Below the pieces are notes generated by a model. The model searched no databases. It had not been told where the DNA came from and saw only the letters and a program-made list of their open reading frames with translations. A stretch of 25,176 nt of DNA. Source: CAISIP01 sp038247175 (GTDB lineage: Bacteria; Pseudomonadota; Gammaproteobacteria; Burkholderiales; Burkholderiaceae_C). Below are positions 7,564-14,375 of this stretch, piece after piece; positions within the stretch are counted from its first letter, which is position 1, and every line of letters starts with the position of its first letter. Both the position numbers and the translations under genes were made by a program. The stretch spans positions 1 through 25,176 of the forward strand of contig JBBRVD010000035.1 of NCBI GenBank assembly GCA_038247175.1, read 5' to 3'.

Positions 7564-8628
7564 ATCGCGGGTGCGCAGCAGATCGCCGTCGAATCGCACC
7601 TTGGCGCCGACGGCAACCCCCGGATCCGCCTCATAGCTGATCATGCGGGTGGTCCCGTTGTCCAGCTTGACGGTCACGTCGTAACGGGTGTCGGCGCGTA
7701 CCTGCTTCTCGATCTCGCGACCGGCCACCGCACCCCCCACGGCGCCCAGCACCGTGGCAACGGTGCGGCCATCACCCTTGCCGACCTGGTTGCCCAGAGC
7801 GGCTCCGGCAACACCGCCAGCAATCGCGCCGAGGTAGTTGGGTTTGCCCTTGACCTTGACGGCCTTCACCAGCTGCACCACACCACATCCATCGCAACGC
7901 GCTGGCTCGACCTGGGCCACCGGCGTCAGAAATCCATTGGCCAGCGGCTTGGCGGCACGCGTGGTCTTGTCGGCCAAAGCCAGCGAGAACTGGGCCTGCG
8001 TGGCGTCACTGAACTGGTCGCGCGTCTTGACGGTGTAACGGCCGCTGTATCGACCACTGCCAATGAGACTGCCACTGCGCTCCTCGACCAGTGCAATCGT
8101 GCTCTTGCCGCCATCGAGCGACACCATGGCCGATCCGCCGGGTGTTCCGTTGACGATGAAACTGATTTCGTGGCCACCGGTCAGCGCTCCGGTGTTGCGG
8201 GTTTCGATCCGGCTGATCTGGGGTTGCAGCTGCAGCGCAGCCGACGCCTTGGCATACGCCGCTTCGGTCAGCAGGTTCTGGCCCAGTGACGCGGTGGTCT
8301 GGCGCCCATCGAGCTTCAGAGTGGCCAGCACACGGCTGTCGTAGGCGATCTTGTCGCGGATGCTGATCGTGTAAGCGCCAGCGTACATGCCGGCGCTGGT
8401 CTCGGCCAGACCCAGTGGACTGGCGACGCCGTCGATGTCGACCTGCAAGGTTGCGCCGGCATTGCCGCTGACGCGGAAGATCAGTTCGGTGCCAGGGACC
8501 AACTCAGGCACCTGATCAACGGAGAAGCTGCGGATCACGGGTGCGCCGGTCTGTGCGTGTACCCCCGCCAGCGGGAGAAAGCCGACCACCGCCAGCAACA
8601 GGCTCATCCCATAGGTTCTTAGCATCAT
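7561..8628 (-). CDS. Exported protein with duplicated beta domain and C-terminal glycine-zipper (2TM) region
   Basis: 355 residues. I chose the ATG at 8628 because GGAAA lies 8 bases before it and a signal peptide follows (SLLLAVVGFLPLAGVHA, cleavage near residue 25). Residues 30-115 and 138-222 look like two copies of one beta-sandwich module; both contain a G.Y.G.YT(I/V)..RD element (83-92 and 195-204). A CDGC motif at 245-248 leads into a glycine zipper at about 266-303 (AIAGGVAGAALGNQ, then LGAVGGAVAGREIE), typical of the SlyB/Rick-17kDa surface-antigen type. The final 50 residues resemble the small domain that follows the zipper in that family. Location is likely periplasmic or outer-membrane associated. 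Lack of a lipobox distinguishes it from SlyB. Function is unknown. Confidence 0.8.
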   Translation of the reverse strand: MMLRTYGMSLLLAVVGFLPLAGVHAQTGAPVIRSFSVDQVPELVPGTELIFRVSGNAGATLQVDIDGVASPLGLAETSAGMYAGAYTISIRDKIAYDSRVLATLKLDGRQTTASLGQNLLTEAAYAKASAALQLQPQISRIETRNTGALTGGHEISFIVNGTPGGSAMVSLDGGKSTIALVEERSGSLIGSGRYSGRYTVKTRDQFSDATQAQFSLALADKTTRAAKPLANGFLTPVAQVEPARCDGCGVVQLVKAVKVKGKPNYLGAIAGGVAGAALGNQVGKGDGRTVATVLGAVGGAVAGREIEKQVRADTRYDVTVKLDNGTTRMISYEADPGVAVGAKVRFDGDLLRTRD

Positions 8629-8945
8629 GTGCGTTTTCCAGTGACGGACAAACATGTCCAATGCGATGTTACTGCGCGGCACCGACCAACAACGTAAACA
8701 ATGTGTCAGGCTGTGGCGAAGTTCACCGATGGGGTGGACGTCTGTCGGCCCTGGGCCAGTGTCGCGCATGGCGACCCCGGCTTCTCGCCAGCGCCCGGAA
8801 CCAGGGCAGAATTGGACCATGGGCCAGCACCCGCTCCGGGAACGGATACGAGCCAGCCCCGGCAGTCGCCGGCCATGCCGGGCGCCGACTGCGGCCCGGC
8901 ATGCGCGGCCTGCGCCCATGCCACAACCAGTTGTGTGGAGAAGCT
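8629..8945 (+). promoter_or_regulatory. Divergent intergenic region and structured leader of the CorA-family gene
   Basis: There is no protein gene in these 317 bases. On the transporter side there are several exact inverted repeats: TGGCGA/TCGCCA (8769-8774 with 8785-8790), GCAGTCG/CGACTGC (8862-8868 with 8886-8892), CATGCCGGGC/GCCCGGCATG (8874-8883 with 8894-8903) and CACAA/TTGTG (8922-8926 with 8931-8935). The second and third interleave, so both cannot easily form at once. GGCTTCTC at 8779-8786 is complementary, with one G-U pair, to GAGAAGCT at 8938-8945, which covers part of the ribosome-binding site. Near the other gene, GGACA-AACA-TGTCC (8646-8659) lies just upstream of its start. No convincing sigma-70 promoter was found for either gene. 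Confidence 0.45.
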
Positions 8946-10055
8946 ATGCGCATATTCCAGATCAGCTCTGCTGGCGTCGTGGAAACCGACACGCTGCCAG
9001 CGACGATGCCGGACGGCGCAATCGTCTGGATCTCCTGCTCGCGGGAGGAGTTCGAGATCGGCCAGCAGCAGATCCAGTCCACGCTGCTCGCGCTGAAGGG
9101 CCTGCAACTGGTGGGCCTGCATGTCAGCGACCTTCTCAATACGCAATTGCCGTCGCGCTACGACTACACCGCGCAGTACGACCTGCTGGTCTTCAGGCGC
9201 CTGGCCAGCACGGCGGCGGCCACTGCGCCTACCGAGACACCCGCACCGGGCCGGGGCCCGATGCGCCGCACCGGGCCGCCCATCCTGCGCCGCATCGACA
9301 CCAATCCGGTCGGTTTTGCGCTATTCGACAACCTGTTGTTGAGTGTGCATCCAGCCGATTGCGCGGTCCGCGACGCCTACGCCGCGAGGCTGCTCGCGGC
9401 CCACTCCGACCCGGTGCGCGAGGGCAGCGCGCGGCTTCCAGCCAGCTCCGCCGACCTGATGCTGCGAATCGTGAACCAGATCGTCGATCAGTACCTGGCG
9501 CTGCGGCGCGAACTCTCGCGCCAGCTCGACCATTGGCAGGCCGAACTGCTGTCGCCCCGGACCCGCTTCACCAATTGGAGCGCGTTGCTGGACGCGCGAC
9601 TGGCCCTGCATGCGCTCGATGATGTCGCCGACGACCAGCGCACCGCGATCCAGGACTGGACCGCCGCCCTGGCCAGTTGGCCACCGTCCACCACCAGCGC
9701 AGGCCAGCGCGACCACGACCTGCTGCAGGTGCACAGCCGCGACGTGCTCGAACACATCGAACGGGTCGTGCGCCATGTACGCCGGCTCGAGCAGAACGCC
9801 GAGACGACCGTGCAGATGCATTTCAGCGCCCAGAGCAACCGCACCAACGAGATCATGCGCACGCTGACGGCGCTGACCGCGGTGTTTTTGCCGCTGAACC
9901 TGATCACCGGCTTTTTCGGCATGAACTTTGACTTTCTGCCGCTGGTGCACCGCCAGACCGGCATCTGGTGGGCCACCGGCATCATGTCCTTGGTCGCATT
10001 GGTGCTGATCGCGGTGTTCTGGCGCAAGCGCTACCTGGCGCGCACCCGGCTTTGA
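8946..10055 (+). CDS. CorA-family divalent-cation transporter (CorA/ZntB type)
   Basis: 369 residues. The ATG at 8946 follows GGAG by 5 bases. The long N-terminal cytoplasmic domain (1-300) includes a helical region with RYDYTAQYDLLVFRRL at about 71-86 and a Pro/Ala-rich insertion at about 90-112. The coiled helices at 260-305 lead into the first membrane span (about 306-324), which ends in the family signature GMN at 325-327. A second span covers about 341-358 and a basic tail (RKRYLARTRL) follows. This topology and motif define the CorA pentameric channels for Mg2+, Co2+ or Zn2+; the metal cannot be decided from sequence. The gene is alone on its strand. Its leader carries competing hairpins and a possible anti-Shine-Dalgarno element, so translational control is plausible. 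Confidence 0.9.
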   Translation: MRIFQISSAGVVETDTLPATMPDGAIVWISCSREEFEIGQQQIQSTLLALKGLQLVGLHVSDLLNTQLPSRYDYTAQYDLLVFRRLASTAAATAPTETPAPGRGPMRRTGPPILRRIDTNPVGFALFDNLLLSVHPADCAVRDAYAARLLAAHSDPVREGSARLPASSADLMLRIVNQIVDQYLALRRELSRQLDHWQAELLSPRTRFTNWSALLDARLALHALDDVADDQRTAIQDWTAALASWPPSTTSAGQRDHDLLQVHSRDVLEHIERVVRHVRRLEQNAETTVQMHFSAQSNRTNEIMRTLTALTAVFLPLNLITGFFGMNFDFLPLVHRQTGIWWATGIMSLVALVLIAVFWRKRYLARTRL

Positions 10056-10060
10056 CACCA

Positions 10061-10076
10061 CAACCGTCGCCGGTTG
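10061..10076. terminator. Small hairpin between convergent genes
   Basis: CAACCG-TCGC-CGGTTG is a perfect 6-base-pair stem with a 4-base loop. It lies between the stop of the cation transporter and the stop of the glutathione S-transferase. There is no T-run, so termination activity is uncertain. Confidence 0.3.
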
Positions 10077-10082
10077 ACCGGG

Positions 10083-10733
10083 TCAGATGTCCGTCAGCGC
10101 CAGTCGCTCGGTCGCGAATACCCGCTGCACTGCAGGGCGCTCCAGAACCCGCGCCATGTGCGGGCCAAGATGGGGCCGCACGCGTGCCGGAGCCGACGAG
10201 AAGTTGCGCGTCCATCGGCACAACATCAGGCTGTAGGCGTCCAGCACCGAATAGTCGGCGCCCAGCAACCAGGGCCCGCCATGGCGCGCCAGCTCCGCAT
10301 CGAGTTGGTCGAGCAGAACACCGACACGCTCCTGGGCATGGGCCTTGAGCTCGGCCGCACCGACGACATTGCCCTGATTCATCCAGCGCTCGGGATAGAA
10401 GTAACTCAACAGCGCCGGCTGCAAGGTGTTGGTCATCCAGATCAGCCACTTGTAGCCGTGGGCCCGGCCGGCCGTGCCGACCAGCGGCAGCAGCCGCACC
10501 GGCGGCGCGCTGTCGCACAGGTGCAGGCAGATGGCCGCCGACTCGTACAAGACCAGCGGGCCATCGACGAACACCGGTATCTGCCCATTGGGGTTGAGCT
10601 GCAGATACTCCGGTGTCCTGTGCCCGGCGTTGAGCCGGTCCACCAGCACGAGTTCGAACGGCGCGCCGATCTCCTCGAGCGCGATGTGCGGCGCCATGCT
10701 GGCGTTGCCGGGGAAATAGTGCAGTTGACGCAT
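10083..10733 (-). CDS. Glutathione S-transferase family protein
   Basis: 216 residues from the ATG at 10733, preceded by GGATGGA. In-frame alternatives are ATG at 10742 and GTG at 10754; the chosen start places the first strand (MRQLHYFPGNAS) in the usual GST position. The N-terminal thioredoxin-like domain shows NPNGQIPVFVDG with the conserved cis-proline at about 53, and LYESAAI at 62-68, where Glu-Ser contacts the glutathione gamma-glutamyl group. The helical C-terminal domain contains GPWLLGADYSVLDAY, matching the N-capping box/hydrophobic staple region of GSTs. The protein probably acts in the cytoplasm on glutathione conjugation, isomerisation or reduction of an unknown electrophile. 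It is downstream of, and on the same strand as, the dienelactone hydrolase, with a gap of about 160 bases. Confidence 0.9.
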   Translation of the reverse strand: MRQLHYFPGNASMAPHIALEEIGAPFELVLVDRLNAGHRTPEYLQLNPNGQIPVFVDGPLVLYESAAICLHLCDSAPPVRLLPLVGTAGRAHGYKWLIWMTNTLQPALLSYFYPERWMNQGNVVGAAELKAHAQERVGVLLDQLDAELARHGGPWLLGADYSVLDAYSLMLCRWTRNFSSAPARVRPHLGPHMARVLERPAVQRVFATERLALTDI

Positions 10734-10895
10734 CGAATCCATCCCAGGAATCACGCTTGCGCCAGACCACCCGGCGCAATACCGGGCAATGTACCACCGG
10801 CGCTGACGCCCCGCAGTCGAGGCCGCTGTCGCTCTGGGCAGCGACCAGACCCGCTCATTGGCCGGCGAGTCTTGGCGCCGTTCCCGCGGGTCGGT

Positions 10896-11585
10896 TCAGG
10901 CCAGGTGGTGCGCGAAGAAGGCCTGCGTGCGTTGCAGCGCCAATGCCGCGGCGGGCGCGTCATAAGAGGCGCGCTGGTCGCAGTTGAAGCCATGCTGGGC
11001 GGCGTAGACATGCACCTGGACCGCGGGCTGCGCCTTGGCGAATGCCTGCACGCCTGCGAGTGGTATTGCATGGTCCTGATCACCGAAATGGCAAATCACC
11101 GGGCAACCGGGTTGCCGCGCCGGCTCCTCACCCACCGTCATGCCGCCACCGTAATACGCCACCGCCGCCGCCAGGCCCGGCAACAGGCATGCGCTGCGCC
11201 AGACCACAAGCCCGCCCCAGCAATAGCCCACCACGCCCACCTTGCCACCCCCCTGGCTCACACCATAGGCGATCGCGGCGGCCACGTCCGCCAGCACGCC
11301 CGGCGCGGGCAAGCCCTCGGCTGCGGCCTTGAGCATGCGGCCCTGTTCCACGTCAGCCGCCGTATACCCAAGCTCGACGCCGCTGCGCACCCGGTGGAAC
11401 AGCGCCGGTGCCAGTGCCAGATAGCCCTGCCGCGCAAAACCGTCAGCCAGCGCGCGGATATGGCTGTTGACGCCGAAAATCTCCTGCAGCACCACCACGG
11501 CAGCGCGTGGCGCCTGGCCGGGCCGTGCCACATAGGTTGGCAGCATGCATCCATCTGCCGTTGTCAGTTGAACCGTCTCGTTCAT
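10896..11585 (-). CDS. Dienelactone hydrolase family protein
   Basis: 229 residues, the usual length for this alpha/beta hydrolase family. The nucleophile elbow is GYCWGG with Cys122. The other triad members appear as Asp171 in FGDQD and His198 in AQHGF. Glu35 in LQEIFG matches the conserved glutamate that holds the cysteine in the resting enzyme. A GGGAG lies about 11 bases before the ATG at 11585. Classical members hydrolyse dienelactone to maleylacetate in chloroaromatic degradation, but many paralogues have other ester or lactone substrates, so the substrate is open. It lies 73 bases downstream of the isomerase-like gene on the same strand and may be co-transcribed with it. Confidence 0.92.
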   Translation of the reverse strand: MNETVQLTTADGCMLPTYVARPGQAPRAAVVVLQEIFGVNSHIRALADGFARQGYLALAPALFHRVRSGVELGYTAADVEQGRMLKAAAEGLPAPGVLADVAAAIAYGVSQGGGKVGVVGYCWGGLVVWRSACLLPGLAAAVAYYGGGMTVGEEPARQPGCPVICHFGDQDHAIPLAGVQAFAKAQPAVQVHVYAAQHGFNCDQRASYDAPAAALALQRTQAFFAHHLA

Positions 11586-11658
11586 GGTGGATGAGCTCCC
11601 ACGGGTTGATCCGCCGACCGCGCAGCGCGCGTGCGAAAGACGTTCAGATTACGGTGCG

Positions 11659-12261
11659 TCACGGTGCGGCCAGTCTGCGTTGCAGGAAGTCCAGCCGGTC
11701 CTGGCCCCAGAATATCTCACCGTCCAGGCAGTAACTCGGCGCACCGAACACACCGGCGTCGATCGCCGCCTGGATGTTGGCCTCGTATCGCTGCTGCGTG
11801 GCGGCCTCGCGCGACTGGTCCTGGCGCGCCGCATCCAGATCGTTCTCGGCCAGCAATTGCGCCAGCACCGCGGCATCGGCGACGTCGCGCTGTTGAGCCC
11901 AGACGGCCGACAGCACCGCGCCGGCCAGGCGCAGCGCCGCCTGCGCGCCATCGGCCCTATCGACTGCGATGATCAACCGCGCGGCATCGTCACCCTGCGC
12001 TGGAAAGAACTGCGGCTGCAAGTGGATCGGCAACTGCAGATGGTCGGCAAAACGGCGCAACTCGACCAGGCGGTAGGCCTGCCGTTGCGGCGCACGTAGG
12101 CCCAGCGGCAGTCCGCCGGAGACCGCGAACACCTTGCCGAAGTCAGCCGGCAACACGCGCACCGCGCTGCCACCAGCCTGCGCCAGCGCCACGAAACGCG
12201 CATGACCGAGATAGGCCCACGGGCTCAGGGGCGAGAAATAGTAATCGATGGTCTTGTTCAA
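11659..12261 (-). CDS. 2-hydroxychromene-2-carboxylate isomerase / DsbA-like (GST kappa-type) protein
   Basis: 200 residues if translation begins at TTG 12261. That start is chosen because AGGAG lies 7 bases before it and the product then begins MNKTIDYYFSPLSPW, as in the family; longer in-frame starts add an improbable, non-conserved leader. The fold is DsbA-like thioredoxin with an all-helical insertion. SPLSPWAYLG carries the family serine (Ser13 by alignment to NahD-type enzymes) in place of redox cysteines. GVFGAPSYCLDGEIFWGQDRLDFL is split across residues 170-193 and contains the cis-proline region and typical C-terminal WGQDR motif. Known relatives are glutathione-dependent isomerases in naphthalene breakdown. 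Here the substrate is unknown. The neighbouring GST and dienelactone hydrolase fit an aromatic or xenobiotic role, which is inference. Confidence 0.88.
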   Translation of the reverse strand: MNKTIDYYFSPLSPWAYLGHARFVALAQAGGSAVRVLPADFGKVFAVSGGLPLGLRAPQRQAYRLVELRRFADHLQLPIHLQPQFFPAQGDDAARLIIAVDRADGAQAALRLAGAVLSAVWAQQRDVADAAVLAQLLAENDLDAARQDQSREAATQQRYEANIQAAIDAGVFGAPSYCLDGEIFWGQDRLDFLQRRLAAP

Positions 12262-12362
12262 TCCCGGTCTCCTCGTGCGACAGGAGACAGCATACAACGG
12301 CTGCGCGGGCTCGTGTATCGTGCACACAGCCATTGCGCAAACCCGCAACCCCAGGAGCTCCC

Positions 12363-13109
12363 GTGAAACCCATTGTGTTGATTACCGGCGCCTCGCGCGG
12401 CATTGGCGCGGCGACCGCCGTGCGCGCGGCCGCCGACGGATTCGCCGTTGCCGTGAACTACAGCAGCAACAACAGCGCTGCCCAGGCTGTCGTGACCCGC
12501 ATCCAGGCACAGGGCGGAACCGCGATGGCGGTACAGGCCGATGTGTCCGATGAAGCGCAGATCGTGGCGATGTACCGGCAGATCGACGACACACTCGGCC
12601 CGGTCACCGCGCTGGTGAACAATGCCGGCGTCGTCGATGTGGCCGCCCGGGTTGACCAGATGGACTGGCAGCGCCTGCGGCGCATGTTCGACATCAACGT
12701 GCTCGGCACCTTCGTCTGCAGCCGCGAGGCGCTTCAGCGCATGAGCACCCGCCATGGCGGCCCGGGCGGGGCCATCGTCAACATCTCCAGCGTCGCGGCG
12801 CGCCTGGGCGGGCCGGGCCAATACATCGACTACGGTGCCTCCAAGGGCGCCATCGACACCTTCACCGTGGGCCTGGCCAGGGAAGTGGCCACCGAGGGCG
12901 TGCGGGTCAATGCGGTGCGCCCCGGCATCATCGAGACCGATATCCATGCCTCTGGCGGTCAGCCAGGCCGGGCGCGCGAGATGGCGCCGATGGTGCCGAT
13001 GCAGCGCGCCGGCAGTGCGCAGGAGGTGGCCAATGCCATCGTCTGGCTGCTCGGTGCGCAGGCCGCTTACGTCACCGGCGCCATCCTCGACGTGTCCGGG
13101 GGACGCTGA
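12363..13109 (+). CDS. Short-chain dehydrogenase/reductase (FabG-like)
   Basis: 248 residues from GTG 12363, which has AGGAG 5 bases upstream. An in-frame TTG at 12333 would add ten residues but lacks a ribosome-binding site. Classical SDR features are present in order: the TGASRGIG cofactor loop (8-15), NNAG (86-89), Asn112, ISS with Ser143, the YGASK catalytic pair Tyr157/Lys161, and RPGIIETDIH after it. NYSS after the second strand suggests NADP(H) preference. The C-terminus YVTGAILDVSGGR is typical. The substrate cannot be assigned; glucose dehydrogenase-like and 3-oxoacyl-ACP reductase-like members look alike at this level. It is divergent from the isomerase-like gene, with a shared 101-base intergenic region, and convergent with the cyclic-nucleotide-binding protein gene. 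Confidence 0.93.
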   Translation: MKPIVLITGASRGIGAATAVRAAADGFAVAVNYSSNNSAAQAVVTRIQAQGGTAMAVQADVSDEAQIVAMYRQIDDTLGPVTALVNNAGVVDVAARVDQMDWQRLRRMFDINVLGTFVCSREALQRMSTRHGGPGGAIVNISSVAARLGGPGQYIDYGASKGAIDTFTVGLAREVATEGVRVNAVRPGIIETDIHASGGQPGRAREMAPMVPMQRAGSAQEVANAIVWLLGAQAAYVTGAILDVSGGR

Positions 13110-13155
13110 GAACGATCGCGTGCGCATCGACCGGCAGAGGCCGAGAGATCCCACG

Positions 13156-13743
13156 CTAATCCGGGGTGTAGTCCGGTTCCTTGTGCTGCAGCACCTTGAT
13201 CAGCCGGTTGCTGGTATTGCGCAGACGCTGTGCCAGCAGCTGGGTCAGCTTGACGAGAATCTTGGCGCCGATCGCAGGATGGTCCTGAATCAGATGGGCG
13301 ATCGTCTGGCGCGTCAAGACGCCGGCGCGCACATCGTCGATCGCGATGCAGCTGGCATAGCGCGGCGCCGAGTCCAGCATGGACATCTCGCCGATCGAGG
13401 CACCCTCCTTGACCACCGCCAGGCGGGATGATTCGCCAGTCTCATCGGAGCGCTTGATCACGTCGACGGTGCCCTGAAGCAGCAGCAGCATCCACTCGCC
13501 GACCTCCCCCTGCGTGATCATGGCCTGTCCGGCGCGCGCGCGAACGGTAGGCATCAACTGGCCCAGCGTATTGGCCTGCGCGGGCGTCAAGTCCTCCAAC
13601 AGGGCCGATGTCTGGCGCCAGTGCTCGCCCAGATTGGACAGGTCACCGCACACGCCTTCGACGCGCAGGCCGGCACGCTCGAAATGCGCGCGCAACTGCA
13701 ACTCGGCCTGGGTCGGCAGCGTTACCGCAGTGTGCTCAGCCAT
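13156..13743 (-). CDS. Stand-alone cyclic-nucleotide-binding domain protein
   Basis: 195 residues. The N-terminal 45 residues are unassigned. A cNMP-binding fold follows at about 47-165: AGQAMITQGEVGEWMLLLLQG at 71-91 (the early strands, split by the conserved glycines) and the phosphate-binding cassette GEMSMLDSAPRYAS at 118-131 with Glu119 and Arg128. The C-helix region is about 145-185. There is no helix-turn-helix, kinase or transporter domain, so it is not a Crp/Fnr transcription factor. Its start overlaps the 3' end of the lipoprotein gene by 22 bases, making it the last gene of the lipid-transport operon. It may bind cAMP or c-di-GMP and modulate a partner, but whether it binds a nucleotide at all is not proven. 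Confidence 0.88.
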   Translation of the reverse strand: MAEHTAVTLPTQAELQLRAHFERAGLRVEGVCGDLSNLGEHWRQTSALLEDLTPAQANTLGQLMPTVRARAGQAMITQGEVGEWMLLLLQGTVDVIKRSDETGESSRLAVVKEGASIGEMSMLDSAPRYASCIAIDDVRAGVLTRQTIAHLIQDHPAIGAKILVKLTQLLAQRLRNTSNRLIKVLQHKEPDYTPD

Positions 13744-14375
13744 TGCGCAATATCCGACAACACGGCGTCCGAGGCTGCGGTCAAGGCGCGCACTCCGCCA
13801 GCGGCATCCGGGCTGGGCGCCGGGCGCTGTGCCACGAAATGGCGCTGGGCCAGCATGCGTCCGCCGACCGCACTGGGCACCACCACCGTGGCGTGGACCC
13901 GCACCAGTCCCACGCTGGTATTCGGTGCGTCGAACACCTGGCTGAATTCGTCGAGCTCGAGCTCGAGCTGCAGCATGCGCATGGGCGCTTCGCCGCTGCG
14001 CAATCCACGGCCCTCGCGCAGGACCAGTTGCCGCGGACCCAGCGTGTCGCGCAGCCGCAGCACCAGCAGCTGGGCCGGCGGCATGCTCCAGCGGGCCAGC
14101 GCGTACGGTTGCAGCTGCTGCGCATCGGCATACGCCAGGCGGTACAACACCGCAGTGCTGTCGAGCGCACTGGCAGCATCAACCTGCCCGAGCTCGATCG
14201 CCGTCGCGAAAGGGGCGACAACCGCAGCGGGTTCGGTACGTGCGCCGGGTCCGAAGTCGTAGACCGCCGCACGCACTGGCTTGTCCGGCAAGGTGCCACA
14301 GGCCGCCAGCAGCAGGCATGACGCCAGCAACCAGGGTCGCAAAGTCCGTGCCGGGGTTGATGGCGTCAACGTCAT
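13722..14375 (-). CDS. ABC-type transport auxiliary lipoprotein (PqiC/LptE-like family)
   Basis: 217 residues. A lipoprotein signal peptide has the lipobox LAAC with Cys26, preceded by a hydrophobic stretch (WLLASCLLLAA). The body matches the ABC-type transport auxiliary component family: VYDFGPG early, then YRLAYADAQQLQPYALARWSMPP, with a C-terminal helix IAQWLSTLR. Gly27 follows the lipid-bearing cysteine, so outer-membrane retention by Lol sorting is more likely than inner-membrane retention. It starts within the stop of the MCE gene (ATGA overlap), and its own stop lies inside the following gene. By analogy with PqiC it may form the outer-membrane end of the lipid-transport path, in place of the MlaA/MlaC parts of the Escherichia coli system. 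Confidence 0.88.
   Translation of the reverse strand: MTLTPSTPARTLRPWLLASCLLLAACGTLPDKPVRAAVYDFGPGARTEPAAVVAPFATAIELGQVDAASALDSTAVLYRLAYADAQQLQPYALARWSMPPAQLLVLRLRDTLGPRQLVLREGRGLRSGEAPMRMLQLELELDEFSQVFDAPNTSVGLVRVHATVVVPSAVGGRMLAQRHFVAQRPAPSPDAAGGVRALTAASDAVLSDIAQWLSTLR

Noticed and set aside
5937..7634. 565-codon open frame on the - strand
   Set aside because: It lies opposite the well-supported transporter gene and has no recognisable domain or ribosome-binding site.
8646..8659. GGACA-AACA-TGTCC before the glycine-zipper gene as an operator
   Set aside because: The arms are only 5 bases and overlap an alternative in-frame start; the evidence is too weak for a separate call, and it is mentioned only within the intergenic entry.
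8541..8945. Upstream extension of the cation transporter
   Set aside because: The transporter has a good GGAG and family N-terminus at 8946; the extension overlaps the start of the divergent gene and lacks similarity.
10074..11594. 506-codon open frame on the + strand
   Set aside because: It is antisense to the GST and dienelactone hydrolase genes, both with complete motifs; its translation is low-complexity.
12331..12340. CATTGCGCAA repeated at 12331 and 13741
   Set aside because: A 10-base match at two unrelated places, one of them a start codon region; it is most likely coincidence.
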